DNA from: Jatrophihabitans_A lederbergiae
GTDB taxonomy: Bacteria > Actinomycetota > Actinomycetes > Mycobacteriales > Jatrophihabitantaceae
Assembly: GCF_031845305.1 (NCBI RefSeq)
Contig: NZ_JAVREH010000023.1
Coordinates: forward strand, 1-64,000
DNA: 64,000 bases
Direction of reading: 5' to 3'
Part shown: positions 1 through 7,416 of the stretch, piece by piece
How the letters are laid out: every line of letters begins with the position of its first letter
Position numbering within the stretch: the first letter of the stretch is position 1
Translations under genes and position numbers: made by a program
Notes under the pieces: model-generated
Seen by the model: the letters and a program-made list of their open reading frames with translations, nothing else
What the model was told of the DNA's origin: nothing
Database searches by the model: none

Positions 1-126
1 GCCGCAATCGAGACTTACATCGACGCCTGGAACGAACGCTGCCAGCCGTTCACCTGGACCAAGACCGCCGACGAAATCCTCACCAAAGCAACCGGCGGTC
101 AAAGATCATCGTTCACGCGACACTAG
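1..126 (+). CDS. IS630-family transposase, C-terminal end only (cut by window start)
   Basis: Frame 1 is open from the first base to a TAG at 124-126 and gives 41 residues. The segment YIDAWNERCQPFTWTKTADE is the typical end of IS630/Tc1-like transposases, where a WN...PF.WTKTAD motif closes the catalytic domain. Only the tail is visible, so I cannot say whether the transposase is intact. It sits about 370 bp upstream of a serine recombinase, which suggests an IS copy nested in an older integrated element. I did not find its terminal inverted repeat in the bases that follow. Confidence 0.7.
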   Translation, partial: AAIETYIDAWNERCQPFTWTKTADEILTKATGGQRSSFTRH

Positions 127-382
127 GTGTGCCGCCAGCAGGAGCCGACCCCGTGGCGGCCGCTCAACGTTATCCGTTCTCCACAGCGTGGCGAATTAAG
201 TTAGGTAATTGATAAGAAGTTGCGGTCGCGACGGCACTTGAGGTGCTGATTCTCGGAGTTCAGTGACGTCAGATCACCTGAAATACCGGGAGTTGAGCGC
301 CATGTTCCGCGATGAGCTCGATGGCCGCGGGTGTGGTGCCGGAGGCAGACAACTCGCCGATGAGCAGGGGCGGAGCAGAGCG
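127..382. other. Gap without supported gene, inside the integrated element
   Basis: No ORF here has recognisable content. It has a locally lower GC stretch around 190-260 (AATTAAGTTAGGTAATTGAT), which is unlike the rest of the window and fits imported DNA or the end of an IS. The right end of the IS630 copy should lie here, but I could not define it. Confidence 0.4.
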
Positions 383-667
383 ATGCCTGACGACCCACGG
401 CCGGTACGAGTCGTGACTCCTGACGAACCGCCGGCTCTTACGCCTGGTGCCGCCTACGCATTGCTCCGGCTATTGCGCGCTGCGGCTGATCAATGGGTGG
501 ATGGACGGGAGGCGGTCGTGCAAGGCGGGTTCGGCCACGCCGGGCGCGACGAGGAGCAGGGGAGGGCAGCCTGCTGCGGTTCGCGTTCTGTGGTCGGGTG
601 TCCACGGAGGACCAGCAGGATCCGGATGCGTCGAGGAACTGGCAGCTCGCGCGCGCCCGGGCCTTGA
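383..667 (+). CDS. Small accessory ORF upstream of the serine recombinase, possibly damaged
   Basis: The frame that starts at ATG 383 (an upstream ATG at 263 is also in frame) begins MPDDPRPVRVVTPDEPPALT, followed by an alanine/leucine-rich helix (AYALLRLLRAAAD). From memory, small proteins of this kind (PRPVRVVT..PPxLTPxAA.ALLRIL) precede large serine recombinases in actinobacterial elements. Such proteins usually end soon after the helix. Here the frame continues about 50 residues in an arginine-rich stretch that overlaps the recombinase N-terminus, so the true 3' end may have been lost to a frameshift. Function unknown. Confidence 0.4.
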   Translation: MPDDPRPVRVVTPDEPPALTPGAAYALLRLLRAAADQWVDGREAVVQGGFGHAGRDEEQGRAACCGSRSVVGCPRRTSRIRMRRGTGSSRAPGP

Positions 668-2244
668 CCGAGCGGCACGGTGAGATCGTCACTGAGTTTT
701 TCGACATCGGGCAGTCGCGGTCGATCCCGTGGAAGCGCCGGCCACGAGCGGCCGAGTTGTTGGGCCAGCTGAAGGATCCTGACCGTGGCTTCGAGGCGGT
801 CGTGATCGGCGAGCCGCAGCGCGCGTTCTACGGCAACCAATACGGCCTCACCTTCCCAGTGTTCGCCCACTACGGCGTGCAGCTGTGGGTGCCCGAGGTC
901 GGCGGACCGATCGACCCGGAGTCCGAAGCCCACGACCTGGTCATGTCGGTGTTCGGCGGAATGAGCAAGGGGGAGCGGACCCGGATCAAGATTCGCGTCC
1001 GGGCTGCGATGTCAGCCCAGGCGTAGGTCGAGGGTCGCTACCTGGGTGGCCGGCCGCCCTACGGTTACCGGCTGGCCGACGGCGGCCCGCATCCGCACCC
1101 GGCCAAGGCAGCCGACGGCCGGCGACTGCACCGACTCGAACCCGACCCGGTGTCCGCTCCCGTCGTCGCCAGGATCTTCACCGAGTACCTGGCCGGGCGG
1201 GGCATGTTCTCGATCGCCGAGGGACTCACCCGAGACGGCATCGCCTCACCATCAGCCCACGACCCGGAGCGCAACCGCCATCGCAGCGGGGCTGCCTGGT
1301 CGAAGAGTGCGGTGCGGGTGATCCTGTCCAACCCTCGCTACACCGGCCGGCAAGTTTGGAACAAGCAGCGTAAGGACGAGGTGCTCATCGACGTCGAGGA
1401 TGTCGCCCTGGGCCATGAGACCAAGATGCGCTGGAACACCCCGGACAAGTGGGTGTGGTCAGCCGACCAGGTACACGATGCCCTCGTCGATACCGAGACC
1501 TTCGAGCACGCCCAACAGGTCCTTGCGGCGCACGGCGCCGGCCGCGCCACCCGCGAACGGCACCGCGTCCGCCACCAGTACGCGCTACGCGGCCTGCTGC
1601 ACTGCGGCTGCTGCACCCGGCGCATGCAGGGCCAGTGGAACCACGACGAGGCCTACTACCGCTGCCGTTATCCCCAGGAGTACGCGCTCGCCAAGACCGT
1701 CGAGCATCCCCGCAACGTCTACCTCGCCGAACGCGATGTGCTCCCGGCCCTCGACGATTGGCTCGCTCAAGCTTTCGTCCCGATCCGACTGGCAATCACC
1801 GTCGAGCAGCTGTTCGCGTCCCAGCCCGAACGCGTCGCCGATTCGGACGATGGGGCCACTGCGCACACGATCGCCGACTGCGACGCGAAGCTGGCTCGCT
1901 ACCGCGAGGCACTCGAAGCCGGCGCCGACCCCGCCCTGGTCGCAGCCTGGACCGCCGAGGTCCAGGCCCACAAAGCTCAAGCACTAGCGGCCCGGCGAAC
2001 GAAGCACGGACAGCCCCGGATGACAAGCGATGAGATCCGAGCCCTGGTCGACACCCTCGGCAACATTGGTGCCATGCTCGCAAACGCTCATCCCGAGGAC
2101 AAGGCCGAGGTCTACCGCCAACTCGGCACCACGCTGACCTACGAACCGAACAAGCGCCTCGTCCGCGCAGAAGCCGGCATCAGACCCCAACCGTGGGGTT
2201 ATGGGAAGTGTCCGAGGGGGGACTTGAACCCCCACGCCCAATAA
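493..2244 (+). pseudogene. Large serine recombinase interrupted by one in-frame TAG
   Basis: Two open segments, 493-1023 and 1027-2244, lie in the same frame and are separated only by TAG at 1024-1026. The first holds the resolvase catalytic domain with GRVSTED (nucleophile Ser) and GQSRSIPWKRRP. The second holds the recombinase DNA-binding domain (GGRPPYGYRL, NPRYTGRQVWNKQRKDE) and a zinc-ribbon region (LHCGCCTRRMQ ... YYRCRY). Related proteins read straight through where the stop lies, between AMSAQA and EGRYLGGRPPYGY, so this is a single nonsense change rather than two genes. The start is uncertain: ATG 493 is only the first in frame, and homology begins at about 575. The last dozen codons are read from the antisense of tRNA-Leu, and the stop (2242-2244) lies inside the tRNA gene. 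Inactive unless the amber codon is read through. Confidence 0.85.
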
Positions 2245-2293
2245 AGGGCACTAGCACCTCAAGCTAGCGCGTCTGCCATTCCGCCACCCGGAC
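2209..2293 (-). tRNA. tRNA-Leu, anticodon GAG
   Basis: On the minus strand the 7-bp acceptor stem pairs GTCCGGG with CTCGGAC, followed by discriminator A. The anticodon stem CTAGC/GCTAG holds the loop TTGAGGT, giving anticodon GAG (reads CUC/CUU). The T arm contains GGTTCAAGTCC. A long variable arm, as in all tRNA-Leu, fits the 85-nt length. CCA is not encoded. The 3' half overlaps the end of the serine recombinase frame on the other strand, so this tRNA is the likely integration site of the element to its left, and the gene has been kept whole. Confidence 0.97.
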
Positions 2294-2354
2294 GAGTGCG
2301 AACGAGAGTCTATCCGACGGCAACGGGCGCTCCACACACTGGTAGGAACTACGT

Positions 2355-3677
2355 ATGACCGCAGCGCCTGGGAGCAACGCTCCGACCACCAAGACCGCGT
2401 CCGACGAGGTAGCTGAGCTGCTGTCGGACCTCATCCGGATCAACACCTCGAACCCGACCCACCCCGAGCGGCCAGCCGCGGAGTGGGTGGCTGAGAAGCT
2501 CGCGGAGGCGGGCATCGAGTCGACGATCCTCGAATCGGCACCCGGCCGGGCCTCGACCATCGCCCGGGTGCGGGGCAGCAATCCCGACCGCAAGCCGCTG
2601 CTCATCCACGGTCATCTCGACGTCGTCCCCGCGGATGCCTCCGAATGGTCGGTGGACCCCTTCGGCGGCGAGATCAAGGACGACTACGTCTGGGGCCGCG
2701 GTGCGGTCGACATGAAAGACATGGACGCGATGACGCTGGCGGTCATCCGGGACTGGGCCCGCAACGGCGTCCAGCCCGAGCGCGACATCGTGCTGGCCTT
2801 CGTCTCGGACGAGGAGGCCGGCGGCCGGCAGGGCGCGCACTGGCTGGTCGACAATCACCCGGATCTCTTCGCCGACTGCACCGAGGCGATCAGCGAGGTC
2901 GGTGGCTTCTCGCTGACCGTCGGCTCGGACCTGCGGCTGTACCTGATCCAGACCGCTGAGAAGGGCATCGGCTGGCTGAAGCTGCGTGCCGAAGCACGGC
3001 CGGGTCACGGCTCGATGGTGCATACCGACAACGCGGTCACCGAACTGGCCAAGGCCGTCACCCGGATCGGCGCGCACGAGTTTCCGCTGCACGTCACCCC
3101 GACGGTCCGGCAGTTCCTGAGCCGCATCGCCGATGTCACCGGCCTCGATATCGACCCGGAGAACCCCGAGGCCGCGCTGGCGCACCTGGGCGGCATGGCA
3201 CGGATGATCGGGGCCAGCCTGCGCAACACCGCCAACCCGACCATGCTGCAGGCCGGCTACAAGGCGAACGTGATCCCGTCCAGCGCCGAGGCGACCATCG
3301 ACACCCGGTTCCTGCCCGGGCACGAGCAGGAACTGTTCGACACCATCGACGAGCTGATCGGGGAGCACGTCACCCGGGAGTTCATCGCACACGACATCGC
3401 CGTCGAGACCGACTTCGACGGCGAGCTCGTGGACGCGATGGCGGCCGCCCTGAAGGCGGAGGACCCGCACGGCATTCCGGTGCCCTACCTGATGTCCGGC
3501 GGTACCGACGCGAAGTCGTTCTCACAGCTGGGCATCCGCAACTTCGGCTTCTCACCACTGCTGCTGCCACCGGAGCTGGACTTCTCGTCCCTGTTCCACG
3601 GCATCGACGAGCGGGTGCCGATCAGCGCCCTGCAGTTCGGCGTACGCACCCTGGACCGATTCCTGCGCAGCTGCTGA
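2355..3677 (+). CDS. M20-family metallopeptidase
   Basis: This is a 440-aa zinc hydrolase of the ArgE/DapE/CPG2 type, probably a cytoplasmic dipeptidase or aminoacylase. The metal ligands and catalytic residues of M20 are visible: HGHLDVVP (His87, Asp89), GRGAVDMKD (Asp119), SDEEAGG (Glu153/Glu154), EVGG (Glu181) and the C-terminal His in SLFHG. A dimerisation domain lies between about 200 and 310. No signal peptide is seen. The ATG lies just after TAGGAA/CTACGT, a weak -10-like sequence. It is convergent with the DUF5703 gene, and its stop codon lies inside a 13-bp direct repeat. The substrate cannot be told from sequence. Confidence 0.9.
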   Translation: MTAAPGSNAPTTKTASDEVAELLSDLIRINTSNPTHPERPAAEWVAEKLAEAGIESTILESAPGRASTIARVRGSNPDRKPLLIHGHLDVVPADASEWSVDPFGGEIKDDYVWGRGAVDMKDMDAMTLAVIRDWARNGVQPERDIVLAFVSDEEAGGRQGAHWLVDNHPDLFADCTEAISEVGGFSLTVGSDLRLYLIQTAEKGIGWLKLRAEARPGHGSMVHTDNAVTELAKAVTRIGAHEFPLHVTPTVRQFLSRIADVTGLDIDPENPEAALAHLGGMARMIGASLRNTANPTMLQAGYKANVIPSSAEATIDTRFLPGHEQELFDTIDELIGEHVTREFIAHDIAVETDFDGELVDAMAAALKAEDPHGIPVPYLMSGGTDAKSFSQLGIRNFGFSPLLLPPELDFSSLFHGIDERVPISALQFGVRTLDRFLRSC

Positions 3678-3701
3678 ACTAACTGCCCGCTGAACTAACT
3701 G
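3673..3701. repeat. 13-bp direct repeat over the M20 stop codon
   Basis: GCTGAACTAACTG occurs at 3673-3685 and again at 3689-3701, three bases apart. The first copy contains the TGA of the M20 gene; the second ends at the stop of the convergent DUF5703 gene (3702-3704). Confidence 0.85.
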
Positions 3702-3929
3702 CTAGGCGCTGAGGCCGGGCATCGGAACCTGCTCGGCCCGGCGCCTGCGGCGCAGCAGCACCTGACGCGAGCCGTCGGTGTATTTGCGGACGCGGGCCAG
3801 CTCCCAGCCGCCGTACTCGGCGTGCAACGCGAGACGCACCGCCGCGTTCACCCTCGGGACGTCCGAGGGGATCCGCAGCGGTGCGTACTCCCAGTCCGGG
3901 TCTGAGTCCGCCATGTTCTGGATCGGCAT
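3702..3929 (-). CDS. DUF5703 family protein
   Basis: This 75-aa basic protein contains WEYAPLRIP, AVRLALHAEYGGWEL and a terminal arginine cluster (RRRRRAE), matching the small actinobacterial DUF5703 family as I recall it. The function is unknown. An alternative ATG lies six codons in (3911). CACAAT lies six bases before the first ATG, so the mRNA may be leaderless. No membrane segment is present. Confidence 0.75.
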   Translation of the reverse strand: MPIQNMADSDPDWEYAPLRIPSDVPRVNAAVRLALHAEYGGWELARVRKYTDGSRQVLLRRRRRAEQVPMPGLSA

Positions 3930-3958
3930 CCTCTGATTGTGCTCCTGCGCCCCGCCAC

Positions 3959-4010
3959 CGGCGGCAGCCGGGACCTACTTCGCGTCCCGGCGGCAGCCGG
4001 GACCTACTTC
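3959..4010. repeat. 23-bp direct repeat at the end of the sugar-binding protein gene
   Basis: A 23-bp sequence at 3959-3981 is repeated exactly at 3988-4010, separated by six bases. The right copy contains the last codons and TAG (4004-4006) of the binding-protein gene; the left copy is a non-coding duplicate of it. Confidence 0.85.
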
Positions 4011-5389
4011 ACCGCGGCGTTGTACTTGCTGATCAGCGCCTTGGCCTGGGTCGCCGCCTCGTCCAGGGCCGCCTTCGGGTCCTTGTTCGAGGTCAGCACC
4101 GACTCGATCGCGTTCTCGACCAGCGCCCGGACCTGCGGCAGCGTGCCGAGCAGGCAGCCCTGGGTCGGAATGCCGGCGGCGCTTGCGGCCAGCTGGTCGA
4201 TGGCGGTCTTGAACTGCGGCTTCTGCGCCAGCCACTGCTTGTCGACGGGCTCGTTCAGCGCGGCCTTGGACACCGGGAAGTACCCGGTCTGGGTGTGCCA
4301 CTGGGCGGAGTTCTCCGGCTGCACCAGGAACTTCTCGAACTCCCAGGACGCTCGCTGCTCAGCGGCCGAGTGCCCGGGGCCGTCGATCCACAGCGACGCG
4401 CCACCGATGATCGGGCCGCCGGTGTCAGAACTCTGCACCTTCGGAAACGGTGCGGTAGCCACCTCGAACTTGCCGGCAGCGGCCTTGACGTAGCCACCTA
4501 GCGCGCCGGTGGACTCCAGGTGCATCGCTACGGTGCCGGACTTGAACGCCGCCTGGGCGTCGTCGGTCTTGCGGCCGGTGTTGGTGGCCAGGCCGTCGGC
4601 GACCATTCCCTTCCACCAGGTCAGTACCTTGACCTGCTCCGGGTCATCGAAGGTCACTGCGTCCGCGCGCTTGCTTCGGCCGTTGTCGTTGTTGCAGTAC
4701 GTCTTGCCCGCCTCAGCCGTCAGCTGCTCGAAGAACCAGCCGTAGATGGCGGCGTTGAACCCGTACTTGGCCGCACCCGAGGACTTGATCTTCTGCGCGG
4801 CCGTCCGGATCTCGTCCAGCGTCGTCGGCGGCTTCGCCGGGTCCAGACCTGCCTTGGTGAACGCCGTCTTGTTGATGTAGAGCAACGGGACGGAGGAGTT
4901 GAACGGCATCGACTGCAGCTTGCCGCTACGCGAGTAGTAGCCCTTGATGGTCGGCTGCAGGTCGTCCAGGCTCATCTTGTCCACGTCGGCGAAGGACTGC
5001 GCGGGGATGATCTGGCCGGAGTCGGTCATGAAGCCGGATCCGACGTCGTACACCTGGATCATGGACGGCGTCTGCTTGGCCTGCACCGCGGCCTTGTACT
5101 TGGTCACCGTGTCGTCGTAGCTGCCCTGGAAGGTCGGCTTGACGGTGATCTTGCCCTGGTGGGCGGCGTTGAACTTGGCGACCAGCGCGGTCAGCGCATC
5201 GGCGTTGGCGCCCTTCATGGCGTGCCAGAAGTTGACCGTCACCGGGCTGCTGCCCAGCGCGGCGGCACCCGGTGCGGTGCTGGTGCCCGCCCCGTCACTC
5301 TTGGAACTGCCGCCACCACAGGCCGCGGTCAACGTCAGAGCGGCCACGACAGCTGTCGTCGACAGCCCGCTCCACAAGCCTCGCTTCAT
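4004..5389 (-). CDS. ABC transporter sugar-binding lipoprotein (UgpB/MalE class)
   Basis: This 461-aa family 1 extracellular solute-binding protein captures a sugar or glycerol-phosphate-like ligand outside the membrane for the two permeases encoded upstream. The N-terminus MKRGLWSG is followed by a hydrophobic stretch and lipobox LTAAC, so the mature protein is lipidated at that Cys and followed by a GGGSSKSDG linker. HAMKGANADALTALVAKFNA and the closing SAQWHTQTGYFPVS region are typical of the family. I chose ATG 5389 over an upstream in-frame start at 5434 because it begins directly at the signal peptide and has AAGG upstream. It follows the inner permease by 31 bp. No ATPase gene is in the cluster, so a shared MsiK-type ATPase elsewhere is likely. 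Confidence 0.92.
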   Translation of the reverse strand: MKRGLWSGLSTTAVVAALTLTAACGGGSSKSDGAGTSTAPGAAALGSSPVTVNFWHAMKGANADALTALVAKFNAAHQGKITVKPTFQGSYDDTVTKYKAAVQAKQTPSMIQVYDVGSGFMTDSGQIIPAQSFADVDKMSLDDLQPTIKGYYSRSGKLQSMPFNSSVPLLYINKTAFTKAGLDPAKPPTTLDEIRTAAQKIKSSGAAKYGFNAAIYGWFFEQLTAEAGKTYCNNDNGRSKRADAVTFDDPEQVKVLTWWKGMVADGLATNTGRKTDDAQAAFKSGTVAMHLESTGALGGYVKAAAGKFEVATAPFPKVQSSDTGGPIIGGASLWIDGPGHSAAEQRASWEFEKFLVQPENSAQWHTQTGYFPVSKAALNEPVDKQWLAQKPQFKTAIDQLAASAAGIPTQGCLLGTLPQVRALVENAIESVLTSNKDPKAALDEAATQAKALISKYNAAVK

Positions 5390-5420
5390 CGATTTGCCTT
5401 TCACAGGTAGGTGCATCACG

Positions 5421-6269
5421 TCAGCGGACCGCACCAGCGGTGAGTCCGCGGATCAGGAACCGCTGGCCGAAGGCGACCAGCAGCGCGGTGGGAATCAGCG
5501 CCATGCTGACTCCCGCCAGGATCAGACCCGGGTTGGCCTGCTCGGCGTCGTTGAGGGACGCCAGGCCGATCTGCAAGGTCTGCATGTTGGGTGAGTCCGT
5601 GATCAGCAGCGGCCAGAAGAACTGGTTCCACGCCGACAGGAACACGAAGATGCCGACACTGGCCATGGCCGGGCGCGACAGCGGCAGCAGGATCCGGAAC
5701 AGGAACCGGAAGTGCCCGGCGCCGTCCAGCGTCGCCGCGTCGCGCAGCTCGACCGGGAAGCTGAGGAAGGCCTGCCGCAACAGGAACGTTCCGAAGCCGC
5801 CCGCCAGGAACGGCAGCATCAGCGCCAGGTAGTTGTTGCGCAGCTGGTGGTCGGCCATGAACAGGAAGTTCGGGATGATGATGGCTTCCCACGGCACCAT
5901 CAGGGTGAGCAGGAACAGCGCGAAGAACGCCCGCTTGAACGGCAGCGCCATGAACACGAAGGCGTACGCCGAGAGCACCGCGCAGAAGATCTGCGCCAGC
6001 GTGATCACCACTGCCACCAGCGTGGAGTTCAGGTACTGCCGGCCCAGTGGAATGGCGTGGAACACGCCGCGGTAGTTCGACAGCGTCAGGCTGTGCGGAA
6101 ACAGCGACGGGGGAGCGGAGGCGATGTCTCCGGGACCCATCACGCTGCCGACGACGGTGTAATAGACCGGGAACAGCACCACGACGGCGAGGACGAGCAG
6201 GGCCACCACCCGGGCGACCCGTCCGAGTGAGAGGCCCTTCAGGCCGCCGGATTCCTCCCGCACGCTCAT
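5421..6269 (-). CDS. Sugar ABC transporter permease (MalG/UgpE class)
   Basis: This 282-aa polytopic inner-membrane protein has about six transmembrane segments. The EAA loop, where the ATPase docks, reads LRDAATLDGAGHFRFLFRILLP with the conserved ..DGA..........P pattern. The N-terminal strand FPVYYTVVGSV is typical of the second permease in carbohydrate importers. Its ATG overlaps the stop of the other permease gene by four bases (ATGA, 6266-6269), so translation is coupled. Open sequence further upstream in the same frame is only the out-of-frame reading of the neighbouring permease. Confidence 0.92.
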   Translation of the reverse strand: MSVREESGGLKGLSLGRVARVVALLVLAVVVLFPVYYTVVGSVMGPGDIASAPPSLFPHSLTLSNYRGVFHAIPLGRQYLNSTLVAVVITLAQIFCAVLSAYAFVFMALPFKRAFFALFLLTLMVPWEAIIIPNFLFMADHQLRNNYLALMLPFLAGGFGTFLLRQAFLSFPVELRDAATLDGAGHFRFLFRILLPLSRPAMASVGIFVFLSAWNQFFWPLLITDSPNMQTLQIGLASLNDAEQANPGLILAGVSMALIPTALLVAFGQRFLIRGLTAGAVR

Positions 6270-7234
6270 CGGTAGAACACCTTTCTCTCCAGGACGCCGA
6301 ACTGGATGGCGGTCACCACGATGACGACGGCCAGCAGCACGATCGCCTGTGCCGAGCCGGTGCCGTAATCGGAGGCACCGTTCTCGAACGCGGTGTGGTA
6401 GATCCAATAGACCAGGGTGGTGGTGTGCCCGGTCGGACCGCCCTTGGTCAGCAGCCGGATCTGGCCGAAGCTCTGCAGTGCCGAGATGGTGTCCACCACG
6501 ACGAGAAAGAAGAGGCTCGGCGTGATCATCGGCATGGTGATCGACCGTGCGATCCGGAAGGTGCTGGCACCGTCGAGCTTGGCCGCCTCGTACAGCTGCT
6601 CGTCCACTCCGCCGACCCCCGCCAGCAGCACCAGCATGTTGTAGCCGACGCTCATCCACACCGTCGTGATCGCGATGCTGATGAGTGCCGTACCCGGGCT
6701 GGTCAGCCAGCTCACCGGCGAGAAGCCGAGTGAGGTGACGAGGTAGTTGACGATGCCGATCGCCGGGTTGAACAGCGCCGCGAACACCACCGACGCCGCG
6801 GCGACCGAGTACGCGAAGGGCATCGCGAACGCCGAGCGCATGATCCGCAGCCCCCGGATGGGTTGTTGTAGCAACAGCGCCAGTACCAGGGCCAGCAGGA
6901 TGCTCGGAATGACCGTCAGCAGGACGTAGCCCGCCGTGACTCCGAGAACCTGCCCGAACTCCGGATCCTGCAGCACCGACTTGAAGTTGGCCAGGCCGAC
7001 CGACCGGTCCGCCCGGCCGAAGAGATCCTGTCCCGTCGTGCTGAGCTGGAAGGTGCGGTACAGCGGCCAAAAGATGAAGAGTCCGAAAACCACCAGCGAG
7101 GGAGCCAGCAGGACGAGGCTGAGCACCCTCTCACGGCTGGCACGCTTCTTATGGCTGGTGCGCTGCGGGCTCGCATCCGAGCGCACCGTTTCGCGACGTG
7201 CACTGAGCCGTGTCGTCTGAATTCCGCTTGCCAA
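6266..7234 (-). CDS. Sugar ABC transporter permease (MalF/UgpA class)
   Basis: First gene of a three-gene importer operon. A basic N-terminus (SHKKRASRERV) leads into VLLAPSLVVFGLFIFWPLYRTF and about five further membrane segments. The EAA loop is YEAAKLDGASTFRIARSITMP. The start is uncertain: TTG 7234 has GGGGG seven bases upstream and is my choice, GTG 7186 is possible, and an ATG at 7300 would add 22 unconserved residues. The upstream region carries a 20-bp tandem duplication. The partner binding protein suggests sugar or glycerophosphodiester uptake; the substrate is not determinable. Confidence 0.88.
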   Translation of the reverse strand: MASGIQTTRLSARRETVRSDASPQRTSHKKRASRERVLSLVLLAPSLVVFGLFIFWPLYRTFQLSTTGQDLFGRADRSVGLANFKSVLQDPEFGQVLGVTAGYVLLTVIPSILLALVLALLLQQPIRGLRIMRSAFAMPFAYSVAAASVVFAALFNPAIGIVNYLVTSLGFSPVSWLTSPGTALISIAITTVWMSVGYNMLVLLAGVGGVDEQLYEAAKLDGASTFRIARSITMPMITPSLFFLVVVDTISALQSFGQIRLLTKGGPTGHTTTLVYWIYHTAFENGASDYGTGSAQAIVLLAVVIVVTAIQFGVLERKVFYR

Positions 7235-7361
7235 TCTGCCCCCACTAGCGCTGGCGGATCGTCGGCGAGCGACCCGAGAAGTGAAACGTAACCGAAACAA
7301 GGTGAATGGGACGCTAACCCGAGCCGTCCGTTACCGGTCCGAAGCACGGCAGCTGTCTTTA

Positions 7362-7401
7362 CGGACCCGTGCCGTGCTTTCCGGACCCGTGCCATGCTTT
7401 C
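7362..7401. repeat. 20-bp tandem duplication upstream of the sugar ABC operon
   Basis: Two head-to-tail 20-bp copies (7362-7381 and 7382-7401) differ at one base (CCGTGC versus CCATGC). They lie in the 182-bp gap between the permease start and the hrpB stop. Apart from this repeat the gap holds no gene that I can see. Confidence 0.8.
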
Positions 7402-7416
7402 CGGCCGATCGAACAT

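Noticed and set aside
5421..7070. A 549-aa open frame over both permease genes
   Set aside because: The upstream half is antisense-free but out-of-frame reading of the MalF-type permease; the real gene starts at the ATG that overlaps its stop.
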